The translations under genes were made by a program, and so were the position numbers. DNA of 64,000 nucleotides from Pseudomonas sp. FP198 (lineage in GTDB: Bacteria > Pseudomonadota > Gammaproteobacteria > Pseudomonadales > Pseudomonadaceae), in the NCBI RefSeq assembly GCF_030687895.1, contig NZ_CP117452.1, positions 2,001,501 through 2,065,500 of the forward strand, written 5' to 3'. The notes below the pieces were generated by a model. The model was given only the letters and a program-made list of their open reading frames with translations, had not been told where the DNA came from and made no database searches. This document shows, piece after piece, positions 13,278 through 27,767 of the stretch; positions within the stretch are counted from its first letter, which is position 1; each line of letters begins with the position of its first letter.

Positions 13278-13404
13278 AGGGCAAGCATCCGAAAAATATT
13301 AAGCGCAAGGCGGCGAATTCTACGCCTTGACGCATCGGTCAGTAAAAAACCTGTGTTGGGGATTTGTAATCAATTCTTCGGGGAGACTGGCTGGCTAGTG
13401 AGTC

Positions 13405-13502
13405 TTGTGGTGAGGGGATTTATCCCCGCTCGACTGCGTAGCAGGCGCGAAAAATCGAGGAGGGCGCTTCGCACCCAGCGGGGATAAATCCCCTCGCCAC
13501 AA
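13405..13502. repeat. REP pair of a second family (GAGGGGATTTATCCCC)
   Basis: Inverted units GTGGTGAGGGGATTTATCCC and GGGGATAAATCCCCTCGCCA separated by a GC-rich spacer containing another short inverted repeat. It differs from the GTGGGAGCGAGC family. It lies in the divergent gap between the MATE gene and pdxB. Confidence 0.88.
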
Positions 13503-13575
13503 CATCAGTCGCTCCAGGTAATGCACAGGCCCAGTGGAACGCCTACACTGCCCACCCCGCCAAAGGAGCTTTGCC

Positions 13576-14718
13576 ATGCTGATCGTTGCCGACGAAAACA
13601 TTCCCCTGCTCGATGCGTTTTTCCAAGGTTTTGGTGAAATCCGCCGGGTGCCGGGGCGGGGCATCGACCGGGCGCTGGTCGAGCAGGCTGACGTGCTGCT
13701 GGTGCGTTCGGTCAGCCAGGTCAATCGGGCGCTGCTGGAAGGCAGCAAGGTGCGTTTTGTCGGCACCTGCACCATCGGCACCGATCACCTGGACCTGGAA
13801 TATTTCGCCGAAGCCGGCATTCGCTGGGCCAGTGCCCCGGGCTGTAACGCCCGTGGTGTGGTGGACTATGTGCTGGGCAGTCTCATGACCCTGGCGGAAA
13901 TCGAAGGCGCGGATCTTGCGCAGCGCACCTTTGGCGTCGTCGGCGCGGGGCAGGTAGGCGGGCGATTGATCAAGGTACTCAAAGACCTGGGCTGGGTCGT
14001 GAAAGTCTGTGATCCGCCGCGTCAGGCTGCCGAAGGCGGCGATTACCTGAGCCTGGAGCAGATTATCGAGCAGTGCGATGTGATCAGCCTGCACACACCG
14101 TTGACCCGCGACGGCGAGCAGCCGACCTGGCACCTTTTCGATGAGCAACGATTGAACAGCCTCAAGCCGGGGACCTGGTTGATCAACGCCGCGCGCGGCC
14201 CGGTCATCGACAACGCGGCGCTGCGCGAAGTGCTGCTGGAGCGTGAAGATCTGCAAGCGGTGCTGGATGTCTGGGAGCAGGAGCCGACAGTCGACGTCGA
14301 TCTGGCCGACCTCTGTGTGATCGCCACGCCGCACATCGCCGGCTACAGCCTTGACGGTCGCCAGCGTGGCACGGCGCAGATTTATGAAGCCTTGTGCGGA
14401 TTCCTGCAGCGGCCGGTGGAAATCAGCCTGGCCGAGCTGTTGCCACGGCCGTGGCTCGCCGGTCTCACGCTGGATGCCGCCACCGACCCGGCCTGGGCCC
14501 TGGCGGCCTTGTGCCGGAGCGTGTACGACCCGCGCCGTGACGATGCGGACTTTCGCCGCAGCCTGATCGGCACCGACAGCGAGCAACGTAGCGCTTTTGA
14601 TGCCTTGCGCAAGCATTATCCGCCACGCCGGGAAATCGACAGCTTGAAGGTGCGGATCGAAGGGCAATCGCCGACGTTGGAAAATATCGTGGCAGCCCTG
14701 GGCGCCACCATTGCTTGA
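13576..14718 (+). CDS. pdxB: 4-phosphoerythronate dehydrogenase PdxB
   Basis: NAD-dependent 2-hydroxyacid dehydrogenase oxidising 4-phospho-D-erythronate, second step of the DXP-dependent pyridoxal phosphate pathway. 380 residues, normal length. Visible are the NAD-binding motif [13 protein letters not shown], the catalytic Arg region NAARGPVID, the Glu in EQEP and the catalytic His in TPHIAGYS, then the PdxB-specific C-terminal dimerisation domain. AAAGGAG sits seven bases before the ATG. Confidence 0.97.
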   Translation: MLIVADENIPLLDAFFQGFGEIRRVPGRGIDRALVEQADVLLVRSVSQVNRALLEGSKVRFVGTCTIGTDHLDLEYFAEAGIRWASAPGCNARGVVDYVLGSLMTLAEIEGADLAQRTFGVVGAGQVGGRLIKVLKDLGWVVKVCDPPRQAAEGGDYLSLEQIIEQCDVISLHTPLTRDGEQPTWHLFDEQRLNSLKPGTWLINAARGPVIDNAALREVLLEREDLQAVLDVWEQEPTVDVDLADLCVIATPHIAGYSLDGRQRGTAQIYEALCGFLQRPVEISLAELLPRPWLAGLTLDAATDPAWALAALCRSVYDPRRDDADFRRSLIGTDSEQRSAFDALRKHYPPRREIDSLKVRIEGQSPTLENIVAALGATIA

Positions 14719-14731
14719 GCGTAGAGCGCTT

Positions 14732-14754
14732 TTGTGGCGAGGGAGCAAGCTCCT
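14732..14754. repeat. Solitary REP unit
   Basis: Single GTGGCGAGGGAGCAAGCTCC unit immediately downstream of pdxB with no partner nearby. Confidence 0.7.
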
Positions 14755-14788
14755 TCACCCCGCAAGCCGGCGAATCAAAAGCATAAAA

Positions 14789-14810
14789 AACCCGACATCA
14801 AGGTCGGGTT
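14789..14810. terminator. Terminator between pdxB and the PA1571-like gene
   Basis: Stem AACCCGAC / GTCGGGTT, preceded by an A run so that it ends in a T run when read leftward; serves the minus-strand small gene and perhaps pdxB. Confidence 0.75.
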
Positions 14811-14830
14811 CAGTTGAAGACGGGGCTGTA

Positions 14831-15010
14831 TCACTTTTGTTCGGCAGGTTTGACCAGTCGTTTTTCCAGTTCGCTGCAGGCTTTCTGGATCATGTCTTCG
14901 GTGATCGGTACTTCGCGCCCTTGGGCATCGATGAACGAGCAGCCCAGGGACTGGTCCGGTTGCGTGCGGATCACTTGAATCTTGTCTTCGCTGCTGTGTT
15001 GCAAGGACAT
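14831..15010 (-). CDS. Small conserved Pseudomonas protein (PA1571 family)
   Basis: 59-residue cytosolic protein of unknown function, starting MSLQHSSEDKIQVIRTQPDQ and ending in a charged helix. GAGGAGA precedes the ATG at good distance and a terminator follows, supporting a real single-gene unit. I recall it as a family named after P. aeruginosa PA1571; that assignment is from memory. No enzymatic motif is visible. Confidence 0.78.
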   Translation of the reverse strand: MSLQHSSEDKIQVIRTQPDQSLGCSFIDAQGREVPITEDMIQKACSELEKRLVKPAEQK

Positions 15011-15260
15011 GGCCTGTCTCCTCATCAGGTTGCGTGCCTATAGTAATGTCGCCAGGTGACCGAGCCATGACACTCCTTGAAGGTTCACGGCGACAGCTCC
15101 ACTCAACCAGAAACGCCGATGCATTTCCAGCCAGACTTTAGACCGATAACATCTAGAGCCTGATCTTGGCGGTCATATCTAACCTGACTCATCCTGATTC
15201 AAATTGGTTCCGCTGCGTTTCGGTGCTCCTGACCAACTCCTTTTCCCGTTGCATTATCGG

Positions 15261-17039
<1,779 letters not shown>

Positions 17040-17101
17040 GTGCTGCTCGCACCGAAGTGTTGGGGCATTATGTCGAACTGTGTGTCTGGCTTGGATAAGG
17101 T

Positions 17102-18130
17102 ATGAGTCGTTACGCGCCACCGTTGACCCTGACGACTGGAATGCTGGGATTGATCGCAGATATCAGCGAGCAGATCGGCCAGCTTTCAGCTGTCGGCGAG
17201 AGCCAGCAGACGCCGCAGCTGCGCCGGGGAAACCGGATCCGCACGATTCAAGCGTCCCTCGCGATCGAAAACAATACCCTGACTGTCGAGCAGGTCACTG
17301 CGGTTCTGGCTGGGCAACGGGTGTTGGGTCTGCCTCGTGAAATCCAGGAAGTGCGTAATGCTTTTGCTGCCTACGAAGCGATGTCGAATTGGCAGCCCGA
17401 CAGCCGAACCGACCTGCTCACTGCTCATGAATTATTAATGCACGGGCTGATTGACGAGGCGGGACAGTTTCGCCGTGCGGGCGTGGGCATTTATCGCGGT
17501 GATCAACTGGTCCATATGGCACCGCCGCCCAGCCGCGTGACACATTTGATAGACGATTTGCTGGCATGGGCCGGGTCGTGTGATTGGCATCCATTGATCA
17601 TCAGCTGCGTATTTCATTACGAATTCGAATTCATTCATCCTTTTGCAGATGGAAACGGACGCATGGGGCGTTTGTGGCAAACATTGATTCTCAGCCGGTG
17701 GCGACCTGTGTTGGCTTATCTGCCGGTCGAAGCGGTCATTCGCGATCAGCAGGATGCTTACTACGCTGCGCTATCGACTTCGGACCGGCTGGCCGAGGCG
17801 ACCCCTTTTGTTGAGTTCATGCTGAGCTCACTCAATGTCGCGCTTGGAGAAGCAATTCATAGCGAACCTTCAACCGACCAAGTAACCGACCAAGTAACCG
17901 ACCAAGTAGCCAGGTTGCTTCAGGCGTTGCGCGGGGGTGGGGCCTTCAAGGTCAGTGAGCTGATGGGGCAGTTGGGGCTGGCGCATAAGGCTACATTTCG
18001 CAGCAACTACCTCAGGCCGGCGTTGGCTTGCGGTTTGATCGAAATGACCGATCCCGGATCACCCAGGAGCCCGGCGCAACGGTATCGACTTGCTCCATTG
18101 GGTAAGCAAAAGCTGATGCGGTCTGGTTGA
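17102..18130 (+). CDS. Fic family AMP-transferase, class II (self-inhibited), with C-terminal winged helix
   Basis: Predicted protein AMPylase. The 342-residue protein has an N-terminal helical Fic-N region carrying the inhibitory motif SLAIEN (52-57, matching [S/T]xxxE[G/N]), the catalytic Fic motif HPFADGNGRMGR (179-190) and a C-terminal winged-helix-like domain (about 275-340). The inhibitory helix inside the same chain defines class II Fic proteins, which are not normally paired with a separate antitoxin. Between the catalytic and C-terminal domains are three perfect TDQV repeats encoded by a 12-base tandem repeat. Target unknown. Confidence 0.92.
   Translation: MSRYAPPLTLTTGMLGLIADISEQIGQLSAVGESQQTPQLRRGNRIRTIQASLAIENNTLTVEQVTAVLAGQRVLGLPREIQEVRNAFAAYEAMSNWQPDSRTDLLTAHELLMHGLIDEAGQFRRAGVGIYRGDQLVHMAPPPSRVTHLIDDLLAWAGSCDWHPLIISCVFHYEFEFIHPFADGNGRMGRLWQTLILSRWRPVLAYLPVEAVIRDQQDAYYAALSTSDRLAEATPFVEFMLSSLNVALGEAIHSEPSTDQVTDQVTDQVARLLQALRGGGAFKVSELMGQLGLAHKATFRSNYLRPALACGLIEMTDPGSPRSPAQRYRLAPLGKQKLMRSG
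17873..17908 (+). repeat. 12-bp coding tandem repeat, three copies
   Basis: ACCGACCAAGTA occurs three times in tandem within the fic gene, encoding TDQV-TDQV-TDQV in the hinge between the Fic core and the winged-helix domain. In-frame copy-number change would alter hinge length without a frameshift. Confidence 0.9.
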
Positions 18131-18144
18131 ACCCCTGCAAAACG

Positions 18145-18235
18145 ATGTGGGAGCGAGCCTGCTCGCGAAGGCGATAGACCCCCAACATTGATGTTGACTG
18201 TCACACCGCTTTCGCGAGCAGACTCGCTCCCACAG
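18145..18235. repeat. REP pair (GTGGGAGCGAGC family), inverted
   Basis: Units TGTGGGAGCGAGCCTGCTCG and CGAGCAGACTCGCTCCCACA in inverted orientation between convergent fic and slt. Confidence 0.92.
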
Positions 18236-18257
18236 GTTCTTTCAGGATTTTTGGTCG

Positions 18258-20186
18258 TTACTGATCGTCAAAATACCGCTCATGCCAGTCCACCAACGGT
18301 TGTGGCGAGTTGAGTTTCTGGCCGTAGATCACCGAGTATGACAGCACGTTCTGTACGTATTGGCGGGTTTCGTCGAAAGGGATGCTTTCGACCCAGACGT
18401 CGAAGCTCAGGTGGTCCGCGCCACGCAGCCATTGGCGGACTCGGCCGGGGCCGGCGTTGTACGCGGCGGAGGCGAGGACCCGGTTGCCGTTGAACTGGCT
18501 GTGCACCTGGCTCAGGTAAGCCGCGCCAAGCTGGATGTTCTTGTCCGGGTTGAACACTTGCTGGGGCGATGCCAGGGGAATGTTGAACTTGCGGGCGGTT
18601 TCCTTGGCGGTGCCTGGCATCAACTGCATCAGGCCGCTGGCACCGACGCTGGAGCGGGCGTCGTCCATGAATGCGCTTTCCTGGCGGGTGATGGCGAACG
18701 CCCAGCTTGGATGCAGGCCGCGGATTTTGGCTTCGCGCACCAGGGTGTCGCGGTGGGCCATCGGGAAGCGGATATCCAGGTCGTCCCAGTATTTGGCCTG
18801 GCTGATGGTGCGGATGGCCGGGAAGTACCATTTCAGGTCATAGGCCAGTTTCGCCTGGGCAACCATTTCGTCCCGGTTGAAATGGCGGCTGACGTGATAC
18901 CACTCGCGGCGTCCGTCGACGATCTGTCCGCGTGCATGAAACTCCAGCGCGCGGCGCACTCCAGGGGTGTTGCGTACTTTGTTGATCAGCGCCTGGCTCA
19001 TCACCAGCGGCTTGTTGTTGAGTGAATAGGGTGACTGGGAGCGGTCGGCCGCCAGGAAGCCGTAGAAGTCACGTTCCCGTGCCAGCTGCTTGTAGAGCGT
19101 CACCGCTTGAGGATTCTGTGGCTGCGCCAGCTCCAGGCTGCGGGCCTGCCAGTAACGCCAGCGGTTGGTGGTGGCGAGCGACTCGGGCAGGCGGCGGGTC
19201 AACTGATAGGCATCTTCCCAGCGGGCCAGGCGCAACAGCAGGCGCAGACGCCATTCCGAGACAGTGTCATCGCGCAGCTCCGGGTCGTATTTGGTCATCA
19301 CGTCGAGGGCGCGGCTGTCGAAGCGTTTGGCCAGGGTCAGACCGATTTCCCGGGCGATTGCCACTTTCTCGTCTCGAGAGAAATGCATGGTGCTGGCATA
19401 CCCGTCCAGCAACGCCATCGCTTTTTCCGGGTCCTGGCGTGCCAGGCGTCGCAAGCCGAGGCTCACGACATCGGACATCGGTTCATCGGCGGGCGCGAAG
19501 CGCGAAGGCTGGTTGAGCAGTTCGGGCTTCTGCGCCACGTCGATCAACAGACTGCCGCGAGGCGCCAGGGTGGTCAGGCCGCTCACCAGGCTGTTGGCCA
19601 GCGGATAGTTACGCGCCTGGGCGGCCAGTTTGGCGCGCTCCCAGCGTTTCTGCTCAGTCAGTTGGCCTTGGGCCGCCCACATGCCGAACAGCGCATCGCA
19701 GGCCGCCGGCTGGGATTTGCCGGTAAGCCAGAGTTTTTCGGCGTTGGCGTAGCCTTCGGCCTTGAGGCCATGGCCCAGTTGATATTGAGCGTTGAGGCAA
19801 TCGAGCTCGGTGAAGTTGAGCTTGGGGTCGTAATACTTGACGAAGGTCGCCCAGTCGCCACGCTCGGCCAGCCAGCGCAACCAGCGCAGCTTCATCCAGT
19901 TGGCCTGGGGCAGGTCGCCATGTTCGGCGAGGAATTTCTCGATCTCGGCATTGCTCGCGCTTTTCAGGCGAGCGGTCAACTCATCGTAGGCCAGGTAGGG
20001 CTCCAGCGGATAATCGCGCAGGGCCTGGCTGTAGCGCAAATAGGGGCCGGAATCACCTTTGGCCAGGGCGCGCTTGGCCTCATCGTAATACTGGCGCTGG
20101 GTGGAAATATCCACCGCCTGGGCGGTCTGAACGGCAGTGGCACACACAAACAAACAAGATAAGACACTGAAAAGGCGACTGCGCAT
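18258..20186 (-). CDS. slt: Soluble lytic murein transglycosylase Slt
   Basis: Periplasmic enzyme cleaving the MurNAc-GlcNAc bond of peptidoglycan to give 1,6-anhydromuropeptides. 642 residues: signal peptide ending near SAQA-type site QTAQAVD (about residue 23), long superhelical U/L domains, and a C-terminal lysozyme-like domain with the catalytic Glu in AITRQESAFMDDARS and the GLMQLMPGTAKE motif. The start is the ATG giving MRSRLFS; an upstream in-frame ATG would put a non-signal stretch in front. Divergent from uup. Confidence 0.96.
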   Translation of the reverse strand: MRSRLFSVLSCLFVCATAVQTAQAVDISTQRQYYDEAKRALAKGDSGPYLRYSQALRDYPLEPYLAYDELTARLKSASNAEIEKFLAEHGDLPQANWMKLRWLRWLAERGDWATFVKYYDPKLNFTELDCLNAQYQLGHGLKAEGYANAEKLWLTGKSQPAACDALFGMWAAQGQLTEQKRWERAKLAAQARNYPLANSLVSGLTTLAPRGSLLIDVAQKPELLNQPSRFAPADEPMSDVVSLGLRRLARQDPEKAMALLDGYASTMHFSRDEKVAIAREIGLTLAKRFDSRALDVMTKYDPELRDDTVSEWRLRLLLRLARWEDAYQLTRRLPESLATTNRWRYWQARSLELAQPQNPQAVTLYKQLARERDFYGFLAADRSQSPYSLNNKPLVMSQALINKVRNTPGVRRALEFHARGQIVDGRREWYHVSRHFNRDEMVAQAKLAYDLKWYFPAIRTISQAKYWDDLDIRFPMAHRDTLVREAKIRGLHPSWAFAITRQESAFMDDARSSVGASGLMQLMPGTAKETARKFNIPLASPQQVFNPDKNIQLGAAYLSQVHSQFNGNRVLASAAYNAGPGRVRQWLRGADHLSFDVWVESIPFDETRQYVQNVLSYSVIYGQKLNSPQPLVDWHERYFDDQ

Positions 20187-20399
20187 GATACGTCCGGGCA
20201 GAAAAAACAAGACAAGCCCGGGGGGGAGCCCGGGGTAACTGCCTGTAGCTTAGCCTTTTGCCAGCAACCGGCGAAAGCTTTGCAGGGCCGTTCGCGCAAG
20301 TTCGCAACAATTGTTGTGCAGAGTGCTTCGGAGGAGAAATTGGCGGACCTTTGAAGCCTCTTCTCAGGTAGAATGCGCGCCCGGTTTTTGGAGAAGCTC

Positions 20400-22319
<1,920 letters not shown>

Positions 22320-22331
22320 TCCGTTGACGTA

Positions 22332-22369
22332 AAAAATCCCGGCACTCAGCGATGAGTACCGGGATTTTT
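22332..22369. terminator. Intrinsic terminator downstream of uup
   Basis: Long stem AAAAATCCCGGCACTC / GAGTACCGGGATTTTT with a 6-base loop, T run on both strands; 12 bases after the uup stop. Confidence 0.88.
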
Positions 22370-22387
22370 GTTCGAAACGCTTGCCCT

Positions 22388-22477
22388 TGTGGGAGCGAGC
22401 CTGCTCGCGAAAGCGGTGTATCAGGCGACTTGAGCGTCGGCTGTCATGGCGCTTTCGCGAGCAGGCTCGCTCCCACC
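22388..22477. repeat. REP pair (GTGGGAGCGAGC family), inverted
   Basis: GTGGGAGCGAGCCTGCTCGC and GCGAGCAGGCTCGCTCCCAC inverted copies in the convergent uup-uspA gap. Confidence 0.92.
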
Positions 22478-22487
22478 GGTTTGCCGT

Positions 22488-22928
22488 TTACGAGCGCTTG
22501 ACCAGATGCACCGCCAGCACGTCGCATGGCGCGCCATGCAATACGTCGTTGGCCGTGGAGCCCAGCAGCAGCGCGAGGCCGTGGCGGCCATGGCTGCCGA
22601 CAACGATCAGGTCGCAGCCCTGCTCCTTGGCCAGGTGATGAATTTCCTGGCGCGGCTGGCCGTAGGTCAGGTGGCTGTTTTCCTTTTTTAATGCCGGGTA
22701 TTTCACGATCAGTCGATCAAGGCGTTCCTTGGCCTGGTCAAATTGTTGCTGCTGCAACTGGGAAAGGTCCATTGGGACGTCACCGCCGAAGGCCATGGCC
22801 ATCGGCTCGACGATATGCACCAGCGACAGTTTGTTGTCCCGGCCTTCGCAGAGAGCGAGGGCTCGCTTGACGACAGGATCGCATTCTTCAGTAAGGTCGA
22901 CGGCGACCAGGACGTGTTCGTAGTACAT
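22488..22928 (-). CDS. Universal stress protein, UspA family
   Basis: 146-residue cytosolic single-domain Usp. The ATP-binding signature of the family is present at the C-terminus (VVGSHGRHGLALLLGSTANDVL), with the N-terminal VLVAVDLT strand. GGAG lies upstream of the ATG giving MYYEHVLV. Such proteins are usually induced by stationary phase or anaerobiosis; no ANR site is evident here. REP pair downstream. Confidence 0.92.
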   Translation of the reverse strand: MYYEHVLVAVDLTEECDPVVKRALALCEGRDNKLSLVHIVEPMAMAFGGDVPMDLSQLQQQQFDQAKERLDRLIVKYPALKKENSHLTYGQPRQEIHHLAKEQGCDLIVVGSHGRHGLALLLGSTANDVLHGAPCDVLAVHLVKRS

Positions 22929-23030
22929 GAAAAGCACTCCAGAGAATGGCGATACGGTAAGTATGGCTGGTTTCAAGCGCATTGACGGTGATGCGGGTCA
23001 ACGGGCTCATCAGAATTCGGGAGTACAGAT

Positions 23031-23468
23031 ATGACGGTCTGGATAGTGGTGTCAATCCTGTTGGTGGTATTGAGCCCCTTGGCATGGTTGCGGCCATCGC
23101 GTGTTCAGAGCGGCCGCATGGCCCTGCGCATGGAGGCGCGACGCCTCGGCCTGGCCATGCAACTGGCTTCCCAGGAGTGGCCGCACTGGCTCAGTCAGCC
23201 GCCGCCCAACCCTTGCGCTCAGTACCACCGGCCCCGACGTGGCAAGCAGCCGGCCCTTTGGAGCTACTGGCAGAGCGCCCCTGGCGTGTGGGTCAATCAG
23301 TGGCGCGAGCCCTGCCTGGACGAGTCGCTGCTGGCGCATTTCCACAAGCTGCCCGCCAACGTGTACAAAATCGAAGCCGACAAGCAGATGATTACCTTGT
23401 ACTGGGGCGAAAAGGGGGAAGCGAGTGTTTTGCAGGATATATCCGCAGTGCTCAACGCATTGGCTTGA
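23031..23468 (+). CDS. Conserved hypothetical protein with N-terminal membrane helix
   Basis: 145-residue protein with one N-terminal hydrophobic segment (about residues 3-20) followed by a basic, then soluble cytosolic-looking region with several Trp (WPHWL, LWSYW, WVNQW) and a C-terminal IEADKQMITLYW block. The single N-terminal anchor gives it a superficial resemblance to YajC. Function not recognised. In P. aeruginosa a similar-position gene lies between the usp gene and faoAB. Start codon ATG; ribosome-binding site weak. Confidence 0.7.
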   Translation: MTVWIVVSILLVVLSPLAWLRPSRVQSGRMALRMEARRLGLAMQLASQEWPHWLSQPPPNPCAQYHRPRRGKQPALWSYWQSAPGVWVNQWREPCLDESLLAHFHKLPANVYKIEADKQMITLYWGEKGEASVLQDISAVLNALA

Positions 23469-23952
23469 GGCGTAAAAAAGCCCGACAGATTCATCGGGCG
23501 GGTTGGCCAGGCAGGCCGGTAAACCATCTCCTCGGGGCGTTCATTCGAACGTCCTTTCTTCATTCGGCTCAAACCTATTGTCACCAGCTTAGCCGGTTGA
23601 ATACGGCGCGCTCGGAATTAGGGCGACTTTTCTAATTATTGATTCTATGAATGGCTGCCCATGCGGCGTCGTGTTGCGGATCCGAACGGTACGGAAATGA
23701 CCATAAAGTCGCGTTCAAGCGCTTGTTTAGGGCGATTGACAATTGACGGAAATTCCGTGAAGGTGACGTACCCAAATCAAACGGGCGTATGAATTGAGCG
23801 TTTGTATTTTCAGAACGTTCCTACAGAACCCGACGATCGCGTTGGCGGGTGTGCCTGGCGGATTGGCGTAGCATCGACGGTAATGTCCATGCCGAACCAG
23901 CGGTCAGCGTTCAACGTGTACTGTTCAGCTTCCATATCGTGGAGATCAGTTG
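23469..23952 (+). other. Upstream region of fadBA (484 bp)
   Basis: No gene seen. A short GCCCGA/TCGGGC hairpin at 23480-23499 may end the preceding gene. The rest is AT-richer than the surroundings and presumably carries the fadBA promoter. A widely spaced CAAACG...CGTTTG inverted repeat (23778-23804) and a CAAGCGCTTG palindrome (about 23716-23725) are present, but neither fits the PsrA box spacing. Confidence 0.5.
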
Positions 23953-26100
23953 ATGATTTACGAAGGTAAAGCCATCACGGTTAAGGCTCTTGAAAGTGGC
24001 ATTGTCGAACTGAAGTTCGATCTCAAGGGTGAGTCCGTCAACAAGTTCAACCGTCTAACCCTGAACGAACTGCGTCAGGCCGTGGACACTATCAAGGCAG
24101 ATGCTTCGATCAAGGGTGTGATCGTCAGCAGCGGCAAGGACGTGTTCATCGTCGGCGCCGACATCACCGAATTCGTCGACAACTTCAAGCTGCCCGATGC
24201 CGAACTGATCGCAGGCAACCTCGAAGCGAACCGTATCTTCAGCGATTTCGAAGACCTTGGTGTGCCAACGGTTGCGGCCATCAACGGCATCGCCCTGGGT
24301 GGCGGCCTGGAAATGTGCCTGGCGGCCGATTACCGTGTCATGTCCACCTCCGCCAAGATCGGCCTGCCGGAAGTCAAGCTGGGCATCTACCCGGGCTTCG
24401 GCGGTACCGTGCGCTTGCCGCGCCTGATCGGTGCCGATAACGCCATCGAGTGGATTGCCGCGGGCAAGGAAAACCGTGCCGAAGACGCGCTGAAAGTCGG
24501 CGCCGTGGATGCCGTGGTCGAACCTGGCAAGCTCCAGGAAGCGGCCCTTGAGACGATCAAGCGCGCCATCAGTGGTGAGTTCGACTACAAGGCCAAGCGC
24601 CAGCCGAAGCTGGAAAAGCTCAAGCTCAACGCCATTGAACAAATGATGGCCTTCGAAACCGCGAAGGGTTTCGTCGCCGGCCAGGCTGGCCCGAACTACC
24701 CGGCGCCGGTCGAAGCCATCAAGACCATCCAGAAAGCCGCGAACTTCGGTCGCGACAAGGCCCTGGAAGTCGAGGCCGCCGGTTTCGTCAAACTGGCCAA
24801 GACCTCGGCTGCGCAAAGCCTGATCGGCCTGTTCCTCAACGATCAGGAGCTGAAGAAAAAGGCCAAGGCCTACGACGAAATCGCTCGCGACGTGAAGCAG
24901 GCGGCTGTGCTGGGTGCTGGCATCATGGGCGGTGGTATCGCCTACCAGTCGGCGTCCAAGGGCACGCCGATCCTGATGAAAGACATCAACGAACAAGGCA
25001 TCGAACAAGGCCTGGCCGAAGCTGCCAAGCTGCTGGTCGGCCGTGTCGACAAAGGTCGCATGACCGCCGCGAAGATGGCCGAAGTGCTCAACGGCATTCG
25101 CCCGACGCTGTCCTATGGCGATTTCGGCCATGTCGACCTGGTGGTCGAAGCCGTTGTCGAGAACCCGAAGGTCAAGCAGGCGGTACTGGCTGAAGTCGAA
25201 GACAAGGTCAAGGAGGACACGATCCTTGCCTCGAACACCTCGACCATTTCCATCTCGCTGCTGGCCAAGGCCCTCAAGCGTCCGGAAAACTTCGTCGGCA
25301 TGCACTTCTTCAACCCGGTGCACATGATGCCGCTGGTGGAAGTCATCCGTGGCGAGAAGTCCAGTGAGCACGCGATCGCCACCACGGTGGCCTACGCGAA
25401 AAAAATGGGCAAGAACCCGATCGTGGTCAACGACTGCCCGGGCTTTCTGGTCAACCGCGTGCTGTTCCCATACTTTGGCGGTTTCGCCAAGCTGGTCAGC
25501 GCCGGCGTGGACTTCGTGCGCATCGACAAGATCATGGAGAAATTCGGCTGGCCGATGGGCCCGGCGTACCTGATGGACGTGGTTGGCATCGACACTGGCC
25601 ACCATGGTCGCGATGTCATGGCCGAAGGCTTCCCGGATCGTATGAAGGATGATCGCCGTTCGGCTGTCGACGTGCTCTATGAAGCCAAGCGTCTGGGCCA
25701 GAAGAACGGCAAGGGCTTCTACGCCTACGAAACCGACAAGCGCGGCAAGCAGAAGAAAGTCGCCGATTCGTCGGTGCTGGAAGTGCTCAAGCCGATCGTC
25801 TACGAGCAGCGCGAAGTCACCGACGAGGACATCATCAACTGGATGATGATCCCGCTGTGCCTGGAAACCGTGCGTTGCCTGGAAGACGGCATTGTCGAAA
25901 CCGCCGCCGAAGCCGACATGGGTCTGGTCTACGGTATCGGTTTCCCTCCATTCCGTGGCGGTGCGCTGCGCTACATCGATTCGATCGGTGTCGCCGAGTT
26001 CGTTGCCCTGGCTGACCAGTACGCTGATCTGGGCGCGCTGTACCACCCGACCGCGAAGCTGCGTGAAATGGCCAAGAACGGCCAGCGTTTCTTCGGTTAA
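23953..26100 (+). CDS. fadB: Fatty acid oxidation complex alpha subunit FadB (FaoA)
   Basis: Multifunctional beta-oxidation protein: enoyl-CoA hydratase/isomerase, 3-hydroxyacyl-CoA dehydrogenase and epimerase, forming an alpha2-beta2 complex with FadA. 715 residues, normal length. The N-terminal crotonase fold (1-190) has [16 protein letters not shown] and the [15 protein letters not shown] oxyanion/catalytic Glu region; the dehydrogenase domain starts at about 315 with the NAD motif [16 protein letters not shown] and includes [18 protein letters not shown] precedes the ATG at 23953 (a TTG one codon earlier is less likely). The fadA gene follows 30 bases later. Confidence 0.97.
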   Translation: MIYEGKAITVKALESGIVELKFDLKGESVNKFNRLTLNELRQAVDTIKADASIKGVIVSSGKDVFIVGADITEFVDNFKLPDAELIAGNLEANRIFSDFEDLGVPTVAAINGIALGGGLEMCLAADYRVMSTSAKIGLPEVKLGIYPGFGGTVRLPRLIGADNAIEWIAAGKENRAEDALKVGAVDAVVEPGKLQEAALETIKRAISGEFDYKAKRQPKLEKLKLNAIEQMMAFETAKGFVAGQAGPNYPAPVEAIKTIQKAANFGRDKALEVEAAGFVKLAKTSAAQSLIGLFLNDQELKKKAKAYDEIARDVKQAAVLGAGIMGGGIAYQSASKGTPILMKDINEQGIEQGLAEAAKLLVGRVDKGRMTAAKMAEVLNGIRPTLSYGDFGHVDLVVEAVVENPKVKQAVLAEVEDKVKEDTILASNTSTISISLLAKALKRPENFVGMHFFNPVHMMPLVEVIRGEKSSEHAIATTVAYAKKMGKNPIVVNDCPGFLVNRVLFPYFGGFAKLVSAGVDFVRIDKIMEKFGWPMGPAYLMDVVGIDTGHHGRDVMAEGFPDRMKDDRRSAVDVLYEAKRLGQKNGKGFYAYETDKRGKQKKVADSSVLEVLKPIVYEQREVTDEDIINWMMIPLCLETVRCLEDGIVETAAEADMGLVYGIGFPPFRGGALRYIDSIGVAEFVALADQYADLGALYHPTAKLREMAKNGQRFFG

Positions 26101-26115
26101 GCGCCCAACGACTAG

Positions 26116-27306
<1,191 letters not shown>

Positions 27307-27324
27307 GCGTCACGTCGATGGAAG

Positions 27325-27350
27325 CCGGGGCCAAGTGCCCCGGTTTTTGT
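27325..27350 (+). terminator. fadBA intrinsic terminator
   Basis: Stem CCGGGGC / GCCCCGG with a CAAGT loop followed by TTTTTGTTTTT, 19 bases after the fadA stop. Confidence 0.92.
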
Positions 27351-27415
27351 TTTTCTGGGTTTTCAACAAGAAAAATTTTGTTTTTATTTTGGAAAGATTC
27401 AGCGAGGGCCAAAGC

Positions 27416-27652
27416 ATGCCGATACAACCTGGGCTCTACCAACATTACAAAGGTCCGCAGTACCGCGTATTCAGTATCGCGCGGCACTCCGAGACCGAGG
27501 AAGAAGTGGTCTTCTATCAAGCCCTGTATGGCGATTACGGTTTCTGGGTGCGTCCGTTGAGCATGTTCCAGGAGTCCGTCGAGGTTGACGGCGAACAGGT
27601 GCCACGCTTTGCTTTGGTGCAGGCCGAGGAGAGCATTTTTTCCAGGCCTTGA
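27416..27652 (+). CDS. DUF1653 family protein
   Basis: 78-residue protein starting MPIQPGLYQHYKGPQYRVF, the characteristic beginning of DUF1653 (beginning Y.HYKG..Y), with the conserved YQALYGDYGFWVRPLSMFQE block in the middle. Function unknown. The ATG has GAGG upstream; it is transcribed separately from fadA because a terminator lies between. Ends 115 bases before topA. Confidence 0.88.
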   Translation: MPIQPGLYQHYKGPQYRVFSIARHSETEEEVVFYQALYGDYGFWVRPLSMFQESVEVDGEQVPRFALVQAEESIFSRP

Positions 27653-27767
27653 GGCCGACATGAGGGCGAGCCTGCCCTTGACCTCACCTTGCAGCCACTA
27701 TATATAGCGGTGCCGCGTCAGGCGCCAACCGCCTTTCACTTTTTAGAATTCAGGAATTTTCTGATCC

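Noticed and set aside
23778..23804. CAAACG...CGTTTG inverted repeat upstream of fadBA as a PsrA box
   Set aside because: Its arms are about 15-17 bases apart instead of the 2-4 of the PsrA consensus, so it is not convincing.
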